Below, in pieces: positions 1 to 8,552 of a stretch of 64,000 nt of DNA; within the stretch, counting starts at the first letter, position 1, and each line of letters starts with the position of its first letter. The DNA comes from Granulosicoccus antarcticus IMCC3135. Its GTDB lineage: Bacteria > Pseudomonadota > Gammaproteobacteria > Granulosicoccales > Granulosicoccaceae. A program made the translations under genes and the position numbers. Location of the stretch: NCBI RefSeq assembly GCF_002215215.1, contig NZ_CP018632.1, forward strand, positions 514,001-578,000, given 5' to 3'. The notes under the pieces are model-generated. The model searched no databases. It was not told the origin of the DNA and saw nothing but the letters and a program-made list of their open reading frames with translations.

Positions 1-1209
1 CCCGAACCAGGTCCCAAGCAGGCAAGAGCGGTGCAACTGTTCGCCGATGGTGACAGCGCCTTCCCCGCCATTCTGAAGGCCATCGAGCAAGCCGAAGAAA
101 CCTTGCATCTGGAGTATTACATCTGGGAACCCGATGTGATTGGCACGCGCTTTCGTGACGCGCTGGCCGAGAAAGCCCACCAGGGAGTTACGGTACGTAT
201 CATTGTCGACGCCATTGGCGGCCAGGACTGTCGCGGAGAATTCTGGCAGCCCATCGTTGACGCCGGCGGTGAGGTAAGAAAATTCAACCCACCGCATATA
301 CTCAAACCGCAACCCGGCAAACTCAATTTCCGAACTCACCGAAAAATCGTTCTCATTGATGGTCATATCGCTTTCACGGGCGGAATCAATGTCAGCGATA
401 GCAGCAGATCGTTTGACAACGGTGAAGGCGAACCGGCATGGCGCAACACACATCTGTCTATTGACGGCGCGCCGGCCACTGGCATTCAGTCGATTTTCCT
501 GGAGGATTGGCTGTATTCAGTGTCGGTTGATGCCGTGAATCGTGGAGAGCGCAATGCTGCCGACCTGCTGCCGAAGTCCGAGAAAAAACCGGCCATTCCC
601 GATGACATCTGGCGCTGGTTTCCAGATAGAGACGCCGAATCAACCACTCCCATGACTGATGATGCTCCCTGGGTGCAGATCGTGGACTCGGGACCCGACG
701 AAAAAAGTGAGGATATTCATCTGCTGTTCTTCACAGCCATAACCAGCGCTAAAAGACGACTGTGGATAACGACTCCCTACTTTGTGCCCGACCCCCCAAT
801 TGAAACCGCGCTTGCCAGTGCTTGCGCCCGCGGGGTGGATGTAAGAATCATTATCCCTGCCGACAGCGATTCGAAGCTGGCCAAGGCGGCAGCGAAAACC
901 TTCTCTGCTGACGCGTCTGACAGGGGAGCGAAAATCTGGCTTTTCGAGCCTCACATGAATCACTCAAAGACAATGATAGTCGATGATGAATTGAGTATCG
1001 TTGGCACAGCGAACATGGACAACCGCAGTTTTCGGCTGAACTTCGAGTTGGTTGCCGCCATCTACGATCACAATGTCAACGCAGAACTGGCCGAGATGTT
1101 CGAACGTGATCAAAGCAACTCCCGACCGTTTGAATCTGACGAAGACAATGCTGGGCTGGTCAATCGCCTGATGGCGAATACCTCACGATTACTTGCGCCA
1201 TTGCTCTGA
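1..1209 (+). CDS. cls: Cardiolipin synthase / phospholipase D family protein, 5' end missing
   Basis: Two HKD phosphatidyltransferase motifs are visible: HRKIVLID followed by GGIN (residues about 103-120 counted from the GTG at 31) and HSKTMIVDD followed by GTAN (about 311-326). Together they form one active site that transfers a phosphatidyl group, in cardiolipin synthases between two phosphatidylglycerols at the inner membrane. The LEYYIW stretch near the start is also typical of bacterial Cls. The reading frame is open back to base 1, so the gene begins outside the window. The usual N-terminal membrane segments are not seen, and the GTG at 31 is probably not the real start. The stop abuts the Ku remnant at 1210. 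Cardiolipin synthase is the best guess, but another PLD-family transferase or phosphodiesterase is possible. Confidence 0.85.
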   Translation, partial: PEPGPKQARAVQLFADGDSAFPAILKAIEQAEETLHLEYYIWEPDVIGTRFRDALAEKAHQGVTVRIIVDAIGGQDCRGEFWQPIVDAGGEVRKFNPPHILKPQPGKLNFRTHRKIVLIDGHIAFTGGINVSDSSRSFDNGEGEPAWRNTHLSIDGAPATGIQSIFLEDWLYSVSVDAVNRGERNAADLLPKSEKKPAIPDDIWRWFPDRDAESTTPMTDDAPWVQIVDSGPDEKSEDIHLLFFTAITSAKRRLWITTPYFVPDPPIETALASACARGVDVRIIIPADSDSKLAKAAAKTFSADASDRGAKIWLFEPHMNHSKTMIVDDELSIVGTANMDNRSFRLNFELVAAIYDHNVNAELAEMFERDQSNSRPFESDEDNAGLVNRLMANTSRLLAPLL

Positions 1210-1467
1210 GTGATCACACGCACACACTCTGATGCCGCTGTGCCCTACTATGAAAAACCCTACTACGTGGTGTCGGCCGGTGAACTGGCATACGAGGCCT
1301 ATATCGTGCTGCGCGAAGCGCTGAGAGACAGTAGCAAGGTCGATATCGGCCAGCTTGCGGTGCGAGGCTCCGAGCATCTGGTCAGTCTCAAGCCCTGCGG
1401 CAATGGTCTGGTCCTGGAAGCCCTGCGCTATGCCGATGAAGTGCACCAGGAACTGCCGGACATGTAG
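1210..1467 (+). pseudogene. ku: Ku (non-homologous end joining) core-domain remnant
   Basis: The 85-codon frame matches the middle of bacterial Ku. YYEKPYYV leads into a stretch resembling 'Y.lLreaL..s.KvaI...avR..EhL..LkP', then GLVLEALRYADEV. Bacterial Ku is normally about 250-300 residues. Here the N-terminal half of the beta-barrel and the C-terminal arm are absent, and the GTG start follows the preceding stop directly. No LigD ligase gene is in view. It is most likely a decayed fragment left by a deletion that joined it to the PLD gene. A functional mini-protein is unlikely because the dimer ring cannot be built from this piece. Identification is by motif resemblance only. Confidence 0.6.
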
Positions 1468-1553
1468 CGACAGTCAACGTGACAAGGTTACTGAAGTCTG
1501 TGTGTAATTGCGTAGCATGAGTACCAGCAAACGAATTCGAAAGGACACATCTA

Positions 1554-2459
1554 ATGCAATACCATCCATCCTCATCCGCCCCTTGCAGCCCGGACGTGGC
1601 GGCGTTCTACGAAAAGGCTACCGGGTCCTGGCAATACGTGGCCTGGGATCCGAACAGTCGCAAGGCCATCATCGTGGACCCTGTTCTGGACTTCGATCCG
1701 GCCTCGGGCGCCACTTGGACAGACAGTGCCGATGAAATACTGCAATTTGTGAACGACAGGAAGCTGGACGTGGAATGGGTTCTGGACACTCATCCCCATG
1801 CGGATCACATCTCCTCGGCGCACTACCTCAAGGAAAAACTGGGCAACAAGCCGCAGCAGGCCATCGGTCGGAAGGTGCTGGATGTGCAGAACATCTGGGC
1901 TGACCTGTATGCAGACGACAGCATGAAGCAGCAGCCGCAGTTCTGGGACAGGCTGTTCGACGACGGAGACAGCTTCCAGATCGGTGATTGTCAGGTGGAG
2001 GTGACATTGTCCACCGGCCATACTCTGGCCTCGGTGACTTACCGGGTGGGGGATGCCGTGTTCGCCCATGACACCTTCATGGTGCCGGACAGCGGTACCG
2101 CACGCGCCGACTTCCCCGGTGGTTCCTCGGAAGAGCTGTGGGACAGTCTGCGGGCGATACTGAGTCTTCCCGGCGATACCCGCATATACATCGGACATGA
2201 TTACTGCAAGGATGGGCGAGAAGTGATGTGCATGGCAACTGTGGGTGAGCACCGGGCGAAGAACATTCACGTGCGTGATGGTATCAGCAAGGAGGAGTTC
2301 ATCAAGATTCGCGATGAGCGTGATGAGACCCTGTCATTGCCGGATCGCATGCTGGCGGCCCTGCAGATAAATATCCGTGGTGGTCGCCTGCCCGAGCCGG
2401 ATGATCAGGGTCGAGCGGTACTACGACTGCCGCTGAACCGTTTCGAACCGAAGTACTGA
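1554..2459 (+). CDS. MBL-fold metallo-hydrolase, persulfide dioxygenase / Blh type
   Basis: A 301-residue metallo-beta-lactamase fold protein. The metal motif THPHADH lies at residues 79-85, with further likely ligands in STGHT (about 163-167), HDTFM (about 181-185) and GHDYC (about 223-227). The opening with AIIVDPVLDFDP and the ending with LPLNRF are characteristic of the ETHE1/persulfide-dioxygenase-like group that includes Blh (beta-lactamase-like hydrolase). These enzymes oxidise glutathione persulfide or take part in sulfide detoxification. The ATG at 1554 is chosen because AAGGA at 1541-1545 sits 8 bases upstream. The gene stands alone between remnants, without the rhodanese, ArsR-type regulator or permease often found beside blh. 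The family call is firm; the exact substrate is inferred. Confidence 0.85.
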   Translation: MQYHPSSSAPCSPDVAAFYEKATGSWQYVAWDPNSRKAIIVDPVLDFDPASGATWTDSADEILQFVNDRKLDVEWVLDTHPHADHISSAHYLKEKLGNKPQQAIGRKVLDVQNIWADLYADDSMKQQPQFWDRLFDDGDSFQIGDCQVEVTLSTGHTLASVTYRVGDAVFAHDTFMVPDSGTARADFPGGSSEELWDSLRAILSLPGDTRIYIGHDYCKDGREVMCMATVGEHRAKNIHVRDGISKEEFIKIRDERDETLSLPDRMLAALQINIRGGRLPEPDDQGRAVLRLPLNRFEPKY

Positions 2460-2494
2460 GGGAGCAGGCTCTTGGGTCGAGGGTGTCAGTCGCT

Positions 2495-2660
2495 GACTGC
2501 CCGCGGGTGGGAAATCCGATCTGGTTGTCCAGTAGAAGAAGAACCCGAACACCAGGCTGATGAAGGCGGTGGCATCTCCCAGCATGATGATCCAGACTCC
2601 CCACCAGCCGGCGGATTCTGGGCGGCAATCAGCGTGATCCAGGCCGGGCCGGTCACTCGC
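2495..2660 (-). pseudogene. Cytochrome c oxidase subunit I/III fusion remnant
   Basis: On the minus strand about 50 codons resemble the subunit III-like part of fused heme-copper oxidases: GWWGVWIIMLGDATAF, then LVFGFFFYW and DFPP. The preceding residues (RVTGPAWITLIAAQNP) are in another frame, so the piece is frameshifted as well as truncated. No start, no rest of the subunit and no other oxidase genes are present. The rest of 2460-2842 holds no other gene I can support. Confidence 0.45.
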
Positions 2661-2842
2661 ATGCATTGAATCGGTTTGGCATTGGCCTGGTCTTCCTTGA
2701 GAACAAATCTCTTTTGAAAATTCGGGTTGGAGGATAGAAAATTCGCGATTGGTTTAGGAGTCTGTTACCTTAGAATTCAAGGAGCGAACAGTTTCACCCC
2801 GCTCACAGCAACGAGTTGCATCAGTGATGCCGGGGGAGAACA

Positions 2843-2906
2843 GAGCCCGACGCCGCCTGTCATTTCAGATTTACCTGATACAGAAAAAATTCTGCACATC
2901 GGGCTC
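2843..2906 (+). promoter_or_regulatory. Foldable 5' leader of putA (candidate structured RNA)
   Basis: GAGCCCGA (2843-2850) and TCGGGCTC (2899-2906) are perfect complements that close a region with two inner hairpins. These are TCAG/CTGA at 2865-2868 and 2875-2878, and CAGAA/TTCTG at 2881-2885 and 2890-2894. CTGT at 2857-2860 can instead pair with ACAG at 2880-2883, which competes with the second hairpin. The element ends 7 bases before the AAGGGG ribosome site of putA. Its position suggests control of putA translation. It matches no riboswitch class I can name. Confidence 0.4.
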
Positions 2907-2928
2907 GAACAGAAGGGGAAATTTTAAA

Positions 2929-5900
2929 ATGCCTAGCAACGACATTTCGCAAGCGAATGTTCGGGAAAACGTGCGTACAGCCTATTCAGCAGTAGAGTCT
3001 GAAGTGGTAAAGGGGCTGATCGGGAAGATTCGCCTTTCAGCCGAAGAGCGTGACAGGGTCGCAGCGGTCGGTGCGAACTATGTAGACAGGGTTCGCAAGG
3101 AAACCTCGCCCACCATGATGGAGGCGTTTCTGGCTGAATACGGACTGTCCACAGCGGAGGGCGTCGGCCTGATGTGTCTGGCTGAAGCACTTCTGCGGGT
3201 TCCCGATGCCGAAACCATCGATGAGCTGATCAATGACAAGGTCGAGCCTTCGAACTGGGGTGCGCACCTCGGGCATTCGTCGTCCTCACTGGTCAACGCT
3301 TCAACCTGGGCGTTGATGCTCACTGGCAAGGTACTCGACGAAGACCCGAAGGGGCCGGGTCGTTCATTGCGTGCACTCGTAAGGCGTATGGGAGAACCGC
3401 TGGTGCGCACCGCGGTCGGTCAGTCAATGAAAATTCTTGGTCGCCAGTTCGTGCTGGGACAGACCATTGGTGAAGGTATCAAGAACGCTCGCGAATGGGA
3501 AAGTCAGGGCTACACCTATTCCTACGACATGCTGGGCGAAGCCGCACGCACGGATGCTGATGCGGTGCGTTATCACAAGGCATACGCCGACGCTATTACA
3601 GCTATCGGAAAAGCTGCCAAGGGTGACGTTCGTTCAAGTCCTGGCATCTCGGTCAAGCTCTCGGCACTGCATCCACGCTACGAATACACGCACCGCAAGA
3701 CCGTCATGGAAGAGCTGGTCCCGCGGGCACTCGATCTGGCCAGGCAAGCAGCACGTGCCGGAATCGGATTCAACATCGATGCCGAGGAACAGGACCGTCT
3801 TGATCTGTCACTCGACGTGATAGAAGCCATGCTCAGTGATCCGGAGCTTGCAGGTTGGGAAGGCTTTGGTGTGGTCGTGCAGGCCTATGGGCGGCGTGCA
3901 GCACAGGTTATCGAAGTGCTTTACGATCTTGCTGAGCGGCTGGAGCGCAAGATCATGGTGCGACTGGTCAAGGGTGCTTACTGGGACACCGAAATCAAGC
4001 TGGCTCAAGAGCTTGGCGTAAACACCTTTCCGGTCTTTACGCGCAAGGTGAATACGGATGTCAGCTACATGGCCTGCGCACAAATGCTGCTGGATCGCCG
4101 CGACCGGATCTACCCACAATTCGCTACGCATAATGCGCATACCTGTGCGGCCGTGATCGCGATGGCAGGCAACGACAAGGACAGTTTTGAATTTCAGCGC
4201 CTGCATGGCATGGGGGAATCGCTACACGCGATTGTCAAGGGTTCAGAAGGTACCCGTTGCCGAACCTACGCACCCGTCGGGGCGCATCGCGACTTGCTGG
4301 CCTATCTGGTGCGTCGCCTACTCGAAAACGGTGCAAACTCATCGTTTGTAAACCAGATCGTCGACACAACCATAGATTCCAGATCGATTTCACGCGATCC
4401 AGTGACAGAAGTCGAAGCTCTGGGTGATTCAGTAGCTAGTCCGCTGATTACTTTGCCCTATGATCTTTTTCAACCCGAGCGCCCGAATTCGCGCGGTTTC
4501 CGGGTCAACGAGCCTGCCTCGATCCTGCCACTTCTCAAGGCGCGTGAAGCATTTGCCGACACGACCTGGCAGGCAGGACCGATGATCGCAGGCGCTCCCG
4601 CACCCATGGGCACGGCACGCGATGCACTCTCTCCTGCTGACCCGGCGCGGATTGTTGGCCAGGTATACGAGGCCGTTGCGGCGGAAACGAGTGCGGCGCT
4701 TGATGCCGCACAGGCAGGCTATGAAGACTGGTCGGCCAGACCCGCATCAGAACGTGCCACAATCCTGCGCAAGGTCAGCGACCTCTATGAGGACCATGTT
4801 GCCGAATTGACGGTCATTGCAACCCGAGAGGCTGGAAAGACATTGCTGGACGGCATTGCCGAGGTACGCGAAGCGGTGGATTTTCTGCGCTATTACGCGA
4901 ATGAGGCCGAACGGCTGGAAGAGGAATACCCCGGCAAGGGGCGCGGCATCTTCGTTTGTATCAGCCCCTGGAACTTCCCGCTGGCGATTTTTACCGGCCA
5001 GATAGCGGCAGCACTTGCCGCTGGCAATGCGGTTATTGCAAAACCTGCAGAACAGACCCCGTTGATCGCTGCCCGCGCGGTGGAGCTGATGCGCGAAGCA
5101 GGTTTGCCCGAAGCGGCACTTCAGCTTTTGCCCGGCGACGGTCCCACTGTTGGCGGTCCGCTGACCTCAGATCCGCGTATTGCCGGAGTCTGCTTTACCG
5201 GCTCGACCGAAGTTGCACAGATCATCCATAAGGTCGTTGCACAAAACGCAGGGCCCGACGCGGTATTGATTGCAGAAACCGGGGGCCTGAACGCGATGAT
5301 TGTGGATTCCACTGCGCTGACCGAACAGGCTGTTCGCGACATCGTCATCTCTTCTTTCCAGTCTGCCGGACAACGCTGTTCAGCCTTGCGCATGCTCTAC
5401 GTGCAGGAGGAAGCGCGTGATCGTCTGCTTGAAATGCTCGAAGGCGCAATGGACGCACTGAAGATTGGCGATCCCTGGAATACGGATACCGATGTATCGC
5501 CTGTCATCGACAAAGAGGCCATGCAGGACATCACAAGCTATGTTGAAATGCATGCCAGTGCAGGCAAGGTTCTCAAACGTCTGGACGTACCCACAACCGG
5601 CAATTACGCGACTCCGGCTATCGTCAAGGTTGACGGTATTGCGGATCTTGAACGCGAAATTTTTGGCCCGGTGCTGCACGTTGCCACATTCAAGGCTCGT
5701 GATATCGACAAGGTGGTTGATGCCATAAATTCACGCGGATACGGGCTGACCTTTGGCCTGCATACGCGAATTGATGATCGAGTGCAGCAAATCGTTGATC
5801 GCATTCACGCTGGCAATGTCTACGTGAATCGCAATCAGATCGGTGCCATCGTGGGTTCGCAACCATTCGGCGGTGAGGGTCTTTCGGGTACCGGACCCAA

Positions 5901-6585
5901 GGCGGGTGGACCGCTTTACGTTGCCCGTTTTCAGCGAACTGGCACAACACCCAATGCTGCCGAGCCAGGTGCAGGCAGCGTTATTTCAGGCAAAACGCTG
6001 CAGGAGGCCATTGATGGGATTGAATCACATAGCTGGGATACCAGGTCAGATCGCGTCAATGCATTGCGCTCTGGCCTGAGCAGCGCTAAAGGCATCGTCC
6101 GCAAGGCCTTGTCAGAAACAGCCGTCTTTGTCGGCCCACCGGTATCATTGCCGGGACCAACAGGCGAGAGCAACCGCTACCAGTTACTCCCGCGCGGGAC
6201 GGCAGTGTGCCTTGGGCCTACGGCTGAGGTTGCTCTGGCTCAGGCAGTACAGGCGCTTGGTGCCGGCTGTCGTGTGCTCATCGTCGCGCCGGACGTCTCA
6301 TCCATAGCCAAAGCCGTCGCCAATGTAGATGCACCAATAAGCGTGCTGGAAGGAACAATCACGCCTGAGGTGCTGACAGAACTAACCGGAATCGACATCG
6401 TCGCGGCCGCAGGTGCGTCCGACTGGACTCGTGCCTTGCGCATTGCATTGGCTCAGCGTGATGGCCCGATCGTACCATTGGCAACCGATATCATTGGTCC
6501 GGACCGCTATGTGTCTGAACGTCATTTATGTATTGATACAACTGCCGCTGGTGGCAATGCCAGTCTTCTTGCCTCTTCCACATAA
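2929..6585 (+). CDS. putA: Bifunctional proline dehydrogenase / P5C dehydrogenase PutA
   Basis: Oxidises proline to glutamate in two steps: an FAD proline dehydrogenase barrel and an NAD-dependent glutamate-semialdehyde dehydrogenase in one chain with substrate channelling. The barrel (about residues 130-480) shows VRLVKGAYWD and CRTYAPVGAH. The ALDH domain shows SPWNFPLAIF, the AETGG glutamate (about 783) and the catalytic cysteine in SAGQRCSAL (about 816). A C-terminal ALDH-like extension follows (about 1000-1218). There is no N-terminal ribbon-helix-helix domain, so it should not repress its own gene. The length of 1218 fits type B PutA such as the roughly 1230-residue rhizobial enzyme. 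I chose ATG 2929 because AAGGGG precedes it at 2913-2918. The frame stays open to 2824, but the extra 35 residues are unlike PutA and overlap the structured leader. Confidence 0.95.
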   Translation: MPSNDISQANVRENVRTAYSAVESEVVKGLIGKIRLSAEERDRVAAVGANYVDRVRKETSPTMMEAFLAEYGLSTAEGVGLMCLAEALLRVPDAETIDELINDKVEPSNWGAHLGHSSSSLVNASTWALMLTGKVLDEDPKGPGRSLRALVRRMGEPLVRTAVGQSMKILGRQFVLGQTIGEGIKNAREWESQGYTYSYDMLGEAARTDADAVRYHKAYADAITAIGKAAKGDVRSSPGISVKLSALHPRYEYTHRKTVMEELVPRALDLARQAARAGIGFNIDAEEQDRLDLSLDVIEAMLSDPELAGWEGFGVVVQAYGRRAAQVIEVLYDLAERLERKIMVRLVKGAYWDTEIKLAQELGVNTFPVFTRKVNTDVSYMACAQMLLDRRDRIYPQFATHNAHTCAAVIAMAGNDKDSFEFQRLHGMGESLHAIVKGSEGTRCRTYAPVGAHRDLLAYLVRRLLENGANSSFVNQIVDTTIDSRSISRDPVTEVEALGDSVASPLITLPYDLFQPERPNSRGFRVNEPASILPLLKAREAFADTTWQAGPMIAGAPAPMGTARDALSPADPARIVGQVYEAVAAETSAALDAAQAGYEDWSARPASERATILRKVSDLYEDHVAELTVIATREAGKTLLDGIAEVREAVDFLRYYANEAERLEEEYPGKGRGIFVCISPWNFPLAIFTGQIAAALAAGNAVIAKPAEQTPLIAARAVELMREAGLPEAALQLLPGDGPTVGGPLTSDPRIAGVCFTGSTEVAQIIHKVVAQNAGPDAVLIAETGGLNAMIVDSTALTEQAVRDIVISSFQSAGQRCSALRMLYVQEEARDRLLEMLEGAMDALKIGDPWNTDTDVSPVIDKEAMQDITSYVEMHASAGKVLKRLDVPTTGNYATPAIVKVDGIADLEREIFGPVLHVATFKARDIDKVVDAINSRGYGLTFGLHTRIDDRVQQIVDRIHAGNVYVNRNQIGAIVGSQPFGGEGLSGTGPKAGGPLYVARFQRTGTTPNAAEPGAGSVISGKTLQEAIDGIESHSWDTRSDRVNALRSGLSSAKGIVRKALSETAVFVGPPVSLPGPTGESNRYQLLPRGTAVCLGPTAEVALAQAVQALGAGCRVLIVAPDVSSIAKAVANVDAPISVLEGTITPEVLTELTGIDIVAAAGASDWTRALRIALAQRDGPIVPLATDIIGPDRYVSERHLCIDTTAAGGNASLLASST

Positions 6586-6603
6586 CGCCCTTGGTTTCGT
6601 GTG

Positions 6604-6655
6604 CGACACCTTGCTGGGCTGGCACTTTTTCGGTGCCGGTTCAGCTCCGTGTCGA
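6604..6655 (+). other. Nested inverted repeats between putA and nhaC
   Basis: CGACAC (6604-6609) pairs with GTGTCG (6650-6655), GCTG (6613-6616) with CAGC (6642-6645), and GGCAC (6621-6625) with GTGCC (6633-6637). Together they can form one long interrupted hairpin. No T-run follows directly (only CTTTTCTC about 10 bases on), so it may be a weak terminator, a processing site or a leader element of nhaC. Its function is unknown. Confidence 0.35.
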
Positions 6656-6719
6656 TAGACCTGCTTTTCTCATCCTCGATTGACAAGTAGTCTTCTCCTC
6701 AACAAAAAAGGATAGAACC

Positions 6720-8246
6720 ATGTCGGCTCAAGACACTTCGCCGCGCAAACCATCGCTTGGCCTGGCACTGACTCCAGTGATTCTGACGCTACTGTTACTG
6801 GCGCTCCAGCTTTTCTATTTCGGTGATTTTACTCCCCAGATACCGTTGGCCATCGGTCTGGCCATCACGGGTCTTGTCGGCGTCTATCTGGGGCACAATT
6901 GGGAAGGTCTTGAAAAAGGGGTTTTTCACGTCATCAACGTGGCATTGCCCTCTGTATCTGTGCTGATCGTTGTCGGCATGATCATCGGCGTCTGGATCGC
7001 CAGTGGCACGGTACCTACACTGATCTACTACGGGCTTATCATTCTGTCGCCGCAGATCTTCCTGGCTGCGGCCATGATCATGTGTGCAGTCGTTTCGGTT
7101 TCACTGGGCACTTCATGGGGCACCGTTGGGACGGTGGGCCTGGCGTTGATGGGCATCGGTGCGGGATTTGACGTACCTGTGTACTGGACGGCTGGAGCCG
7201 TTGTTTCGGGCTCGTTCTTCGGCGACAAGATTTCACCGCTGTCTGACACCACCAATCTGGCACCAGCGGTAACCGGACAAGATCTTTTTGCGCACATTCG
7301 CAACATGATGCCGACAACCGTCCCGGCAATGCTGATCGCGTTCGGAATTTATGTCTGGGCCGGTTTCACCCTTGTCCATGGCGACGGTGTTGCCTTCGAG
7401 CGAATCGATTCAATTACCACTGCGTTGCAGGACAATTTTTCCATCTCTCCGTGGCTACTATTGCCTGCGGTAGTCGTCATTGCGCTTGCCATCGCAAAGC
7501 AGCCACCGATTCCTTCGCTTTTTGCAGGTGTCGTTCTGGGGGCGCTCACGGCCGCTCTGACCCAAGGTGCATCCCTGCATGACATCTTCCAGTATGCCAA
7601 TAGTGGTTATACAATCGAAACTGGCATCAGTGAAATTGACAGCCTGCTGAATCGTGGTGGCATCCAGTCGATGATGTGGACTATTTCATTGATCCTTATT
7701 GCACTCGGCTTTGGAGGCGCTCTGGAAAAGACCGGCTGCCTGCAGACAATCATCGCGGCGATCCTGACAAAGGTACACAGCTTTGCAGGAGTGCAGACTG
7801 CCGCTATCGGTACCTCGTTGGCCACTAATCTCGTTGCAGGCGACCCCTACCTCTCCATCGCCTTGCCTGGGCGAATGTATTCGCCGGTCTATCGTGGCAT
7901 GGGATATTCCACACTGAATCTCAGCCGTGCTGTAGAGGAGGGTGGAACCCTCATGTCGCCACTGATTCCATGGAATGCCGGTGGTGCCTTTGTGATTTCG
8001 GCGCTCGGCCTGGGTATCGCATCGGGTAATTTCGAGAACTTGCTGTATATCCCCTTGGCCTTTGCCTGCTGGCTGACACCGGTCATCGGAATCATCTATG
8101 CCTGGACCGGGCTGTTTTCACCACGTGCCAGTGATGCTGAACGACGCGATTGGGTGGAAAATGACCGTACGGTTGCCGACATGACGTCGTATGGATACGA
8201 AAGCCAGTCAGAGACCAAGGGCGAACCAGAAAAAGCGTCTGCTTGA
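6720..8246 (+). CDS. nhaC: NhaC family Na+/H+ antiporter
   Basis: A 508-residue, highly hydrophobic inner-membrane protein with about 10-12 helices. The signature GDKISPLSDTTNLAPA (residues about 169-184) and the serine/threonine-rich SLGTSWGTVGTVG (about 128-140) are hallmarks of NhaC, which exchanges external protons for internal sodium. Some relatives swap substrates such as malate/lactate (MleN), so the substrate is inferred. The ATG at 6720 has AAAGGAT at 6707-6712. It lies 134 bases downstream of putA on the same strand. A link would make sense if proline enters with sodium and the sodium must be expelled, but that is inference. The C-terminal 40 residues are polar and presumably cytoplasmic. 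Confidence 0.85.
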   Translation: MSAQDTSPRKPSLGLALTPVILTLLLLALQLFYFGDFTPQIPLAIGLAITGLVGVYLGHNWEGLEKGVFHVINVALPSVSVLIVVGMIIGVWIASGTVPTLIYYGLIILSPQIFLAAAMIMCAVVSVSLGTSWGTVGTVGLALMGIGAGFDVPVYWTAGAVVSGSFFGDKISPLSDTTNLAPAVTGQDLFAHIRNMMPTTVPAMLIAFGIYVWAGFTLVHGDGVAFERIDSITTALQDNFSISPWLLLPAVVVIALAIAKQPPIPSLFAGVVLGALTAALTQGASLHDIFQYANSGYTIETGISEIDSLLNRGGIQSMMWTISLILIALGFGGALEKTGCLQTIIAAILTKVHSFAGVQTAAIGTSLATNLVAGDPYLSIALPGRMYSPVYRGMGYSTLNLSRAVEEGGTLMSPLIPWNAGGAFVISALGLGIASGNFENLLYIPLAFACWLTPVIGIIYAWTGLFSPRASDAERRDWVENDRTVADMTSYGYESQSETKGEPEKASA

Positions 8247-8552
8247 TTTCAGGAGGTCATTGCAGACTTCACAGAACGCGACGCAGGCTGCGACATTCGC
8301 CAATGTCACATGATGGATGCGGCGGGGCGCTTTACGATTGGCATACGTGGTATTACGGATAGTAGAATCCCCTATAGGCACTGCCGACACTTCATTTAAT
8401 CAAGGCCTGCAATCCCATCTTCGAGAGGCATTACCTGCTGACGTTGAAGTGACGGGCTACAAGGGCGAAATCTACGGCACTTCAATCCCGGATGAGCTGC
8501 AAAGCCAGTATTATCACGTTAATTCAGTGATGCTGACGTCCGCCTGACGAGC
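8247..8552. other. Gene-poor gap with one unrecognised short frame
   Basis: Between the stops of nhaC and the convergent LysR gene. A 76-codon plus-strand frame (8317-8547) contains AADVEVTGYKGEIYG-like text (actual: LPADVEVTGYKGEIYGTSIP), which reads like protein but matches no family I know and has no clear ribosome site. It may be a remnant or chance. No clear terminator is seen. Confidence 0.25.

Noticed and set aside
1508-1735. Frame overlapping the MBL hydrolase start
   Set aside because: Shadow of the hydrolase frame with low-complexity arginine-rich text.
2824-2928. Longer putA frame starting at 2824
   Set aside because: The extra 35 residues are basic and not PutA-like, overlap the structured leader, and ATG 2929 has the ribosome site.
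2760-2928. Glycine riboswitch before putA
   Set aside because: The leader has some GGAGA-like text but not the paired aptamer cores of that class.
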